A program made the translations under genes and the position numbers. A stretch of 64,000 bases of DNA from Bacillus sp. FJAT-45350 (lineage in GTDB: Bacteria; Bacillota; Bacilli; Bacillales; NISU01): the NCBI RefSeq assembly GCF_002335805.1, contig NZ_NISU01000002.1:262838-326837 (forward strand). The letters are read 5' to 3'. Shown here piece after piece: positions 62,193-64,000 of the stretch. The notes under the pieces were generated by a model. The model was not told the DNA's origin, made no database searches, and worked only from the letters and a program-made list of their open reading frames with translations. Each line of letters begins with the position of its first letter. Within the stretch, counting starts at the first letter, position 1.

Positions 62193-64000
62193 CTATGATT
62201 GATTATTTTCCCTATTACTATTTTCTGGCTTTTGGTCATCTTCTTTACGACCATTATCATTTTCATTCTTTTTTTCTTCTTTTTCTTTCTCATTTTCTTT
62301 TTCTTTTTCACCATTATTATTCTCTGGTAATTCTAATAAGTCGTCTTCTTCTGTTTTATCTTCATCATTATCTTCTTCGACAATCCAGCCTTGACCTTTT
62401 GCAGTTTGAGATGGGGCTGATTCTTTACCTGCCACATCAACTGCTGTTACATAATAGGCAAATCCGGCATTATTGACGTTGAAACTATAACTACCAGTAC
62501 GTACACTTCCTACTAAGCTAAAACCTGAACTACCACTTGCAGTTCGATAAATACGATAGCCAACAATATCATTTTCATGATGCTTAGACCATGTAAGCTG
62601 TGAGCCTGAGAGTGCTACATTTGAAACTTGGTCTGGTTGTTTACCGTTTTCTTGTGCTAATCTATCTGGAATTACATTGTTCAATGACTCTGGTAAGTAG
62701 TCCTTTAGTTGATTTTCTTGAATATACTCTTCTTTGATTGCAACACCTGTATAAGTAAACTCATCAGGAGTTGAATCTAATGCTATATAAGGTTGTTCAT
62801 TCAGAAGTACATACTTTACTCTAGTAAGACTATCGTCAATTTTTGTAGGTACAAATTGTGCATTGAATAAATCTGATCTAACTAGTCCTGCCTCTTGACA
62901 TAAGTCAGAAGGAAGAAGTCCAGAGATACCACAAATTGAACGTCTAACTATTCCATTTGGCATTTCAAAATTACTTTGTGACGCAATTAATTCCGGGTTA
63001 CTATCATAAGCAGAATTAATTAAGTTTGCCCATATTTGTTGAGTACGTTGACTGTAGCTTAATCCAGCAACACCTCGTTGTTGAATAGACTTAGGTGTGT
63101 CATATCCAATCCAAACACTCATCGTTACATTCGGATTTAAGCCAACAAACCAAGCGTCATGGAAATCATTTGAAGTTCCTGTTTTACCAGTCCAATCAGA
63201 TTTGAACTTGATTCTACCAGGAAGGTAAGTCGCTGTACCACTACGTAATACATCTCTCATCATGTCGACCATTAAATATGCAGTTTGTGGAGAAAATACT
63301 TCAACTGGATTAATTTCATGTTGAAAAATAACTTCTCCTTCTTTTGTTTCAATTCTGTCTATCATGTAGGACTCAACAAAGTTTCCATCATTAGCGAACG
63401 TTGCGTATGCAGCTGTGTTTTGTTCAACTGTTACATCGTTTCTAGTTCTACCTAAAGATGCTGAAGGATATGGTTCTCCTTCCTCAAGGTTAAAGTTATA
63501 TTTCAGAAGTGTTTCTCTTGCCTTTTCATGAGGAATCTTCAGTTGAGCTCTTACTGCAGGTACATTTCGAGAATACTTAAGCGCATCTCGAGCAGTTATC
63601 AAACCTCTATAGCTATTATCAAAGTTCCCAAAAGGTGTTCCATCTGGATATGTTGCAGGAGTATCAGGGATAATTGATGCTGGATGAATTGCCCCGATAT
63701 CAATTGCAGCAGCATAGGATAAAATCGGTTTCATTGTTGAGCCGTTTGAGCGATAAGCTTGAGTAGCATGGTTTAATTCTTGTTCTTCAAAATTACGACC
63801 ACCGACAAAGCTTATGATAGCACCTGTACGGTTTTCGATTAGAATGGCACCAACTTCTTCTTTTTCACCTTCACGATCAGGCCCAAAATAGCGGTCATCC
63901 TTAACGGTTTCCTGCATTGAATCATAAATTCCTTTATTGACAGTTGTATGAATTCGATACCCATTCCTTCTTAAATCACGTCTTGCTTGTTCACGATATT
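62193..64000 (-). CDS. Class A penicillin-binding protein (C-terminal part, runs off the window)
   Basis: The frame is open to the window edge with no start, so the N-terminal glycosyltransferase domain lies beyond. Just inside are YRIHTTVNKGIYDSM, typical of the linker before the transpeptidase. Transpeptidase motifs: STMK (SxxK, in RSNGSTMKPILSYA), SRN (SxN) and KTGTSNDFHDAWFVG. After it come a fibronectin type III-like module (LTWSKHHENDIVGYRIYRTA to YYVTAVDVAGKESAPSQ) and a low-complexity Glu/Lys/Asn tail of about 65 residues. This tail layout is found in PBP1-type proteins of bacilli. It builds cross-linked peptidoglycan outside the membrane. Confidence 0.92.
   Translation of the reverse strand, partial: YREQARRDLRRNGYRIHTTVNKGIYDSMQETVKDDRYFGPDREGEKEEVGAILIENRTGAIISFVGGRNFEEQELNHATQAYRSNGSTMKPILSYAAAIDIGAIHPASIIPDTPATYPDGTPFGNFDNSYRGLITARDALKYSRNVPAVRAQLKIPHEKARETLLKYNFNLEEGEPYPSASLGRTRNDVTVEQNTAAYATFANDGNFVESYMIDRIETKEGEVIFQHEINPVEVFSPQTAYLMVDMMRDVLRSGTATYLPGRIKFKSDWTGKTGTSNDFHDAWFVGLNPNVTMSVWIGYDTPKSIQQRGVAGLSYSQRTQQIWANLINSAYDSNPELIASQSNFEMPNGIVRRSICGISGLLPSDLCQEAGLVRSDLFNAQFVPTKIDDSLTRVKYVLLNEQPYIALDSTPDEFTYTGVAIKEEYIQENQLKDYLPESLNNVIPDRLAQENGKQPDQVSNVALSGSQLTWSKHHENDIVGYRIYRTASGSSGFSLVGSVRTGSYSFNVNNAGFAYYVTAVDVAGKESAPSQTAKGQGWIVEEDNDEDKTEEDDLLELPENNNGEKEKENEKEKEEKKNENDNGRKEDDQKPENSNRENNQS

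Noticed and set aside
62129-62314. Lys/Met-rich minus-strand frame at the PBP end
   Set aside because: It is an out-of-frame reading of the low-complexity tail of the PBP and runs through the terminator.

Overview
The window is a chromosomal segment of a low-GC, endospore-forming Firmicute of the family Bacillaceae. Gene content and order closely follow the B. subtilis stretch from ytqA-ytqB-leuS through ytgP, pepV, amyX-ytmP, trmB, ytnP, ytoP, ytpP-ytpQ-sftA, murC, ytxGHJ, aroA-ccpA-motP-motS and acuABC-acsA, as I recall that map. Spore-coat-like genes, TTG/GTG starts with strong AGGAGG-type sites, a T-box, a preQ1 riboswitch, a sigma-B-like promoter and CcpA cre-like sites fit this. The species cannot be fixed from the sequence; sodium-linked functions (MotPS, an NSS symporter) would suit an alkaliphile or halotolerant bacillus, but that is inference.

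Layout. 1-5 kb: mnmM-ytqA and a threonine aldolase on the minus strand, then an MFS transporter. 4.6-7.5 kb: T-box leader and leuS, followed by a dense cluster of DnaA-box-like 9-mers. 7.7-12.5 kb: FAD oxidoreductase, CotF-like spore genes, a YjbQ enzyme, MurJ flippase. 12.5-17 kb: two tandem SEDS (FtsW/RodA/SpoVE) genes in a repeat-rich block, a ProC-like protein, a pseudouridine synthase and YtzE. 17.5-24.4 kb: PepV, YwaF-like protein, CysK, ThpR-LrgA-LrgB, a NERD-like protein, a HicB-like orphan. 24.4-32.3 kb: PurU, pullulanase, YtmP kinase, YtzH, an unrecognised protein, TrmB, the YtnP lactonase, YtzB. 32.5-37 kb: preQ1 riboswitch with queE-queC, M42 peptidase, NTPase, a decayed ytoQ-like gene, a lipoprotein and thioredoxin YtpP. 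37-46 kb: YtpQ, SftA, nicotinate phosphoribosyltransferase, MurC, M29 aminopeptidase. 45.7-50 kb: ytxGHJ, an NSS symporter and an amino-acid dehydrogenase with phenylalanine-dehydrogenase signatures. 50-57.5 kb: a large FtsA-like protein, aroA, ccpA, motPS, mtnN. 57.5-64 kb: acuC-acuB-acuA divergent from acsA, then a truncated class A PBP.

Genes that appear to work together are queE-queC (queuosine precursor), motP-motS (Na+ stator), acuABC-acsA (acetate activation and its control by reversible acetylation), lrgA-lrgB (membrane complex), ytxGHJ (stress/redox) and the symporter with the dehydrogenase (uptake and deamination of an amino acid, probably phenylalanine). CcpA is encoded here and cre-like sites lie upstream of the symporter and over the acsA start.

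The least explained content is non-coding. There are five copies (one a deletion form) of a 100-200 bp structured repeat with terminal inverted repeats, four copies of a second repeat family, heptamer tandem arrays in several gaps, and the DnaA-box cluster after leuS. I found no tRNA, rRNA, CRISPR array, transposase gene or prophage.
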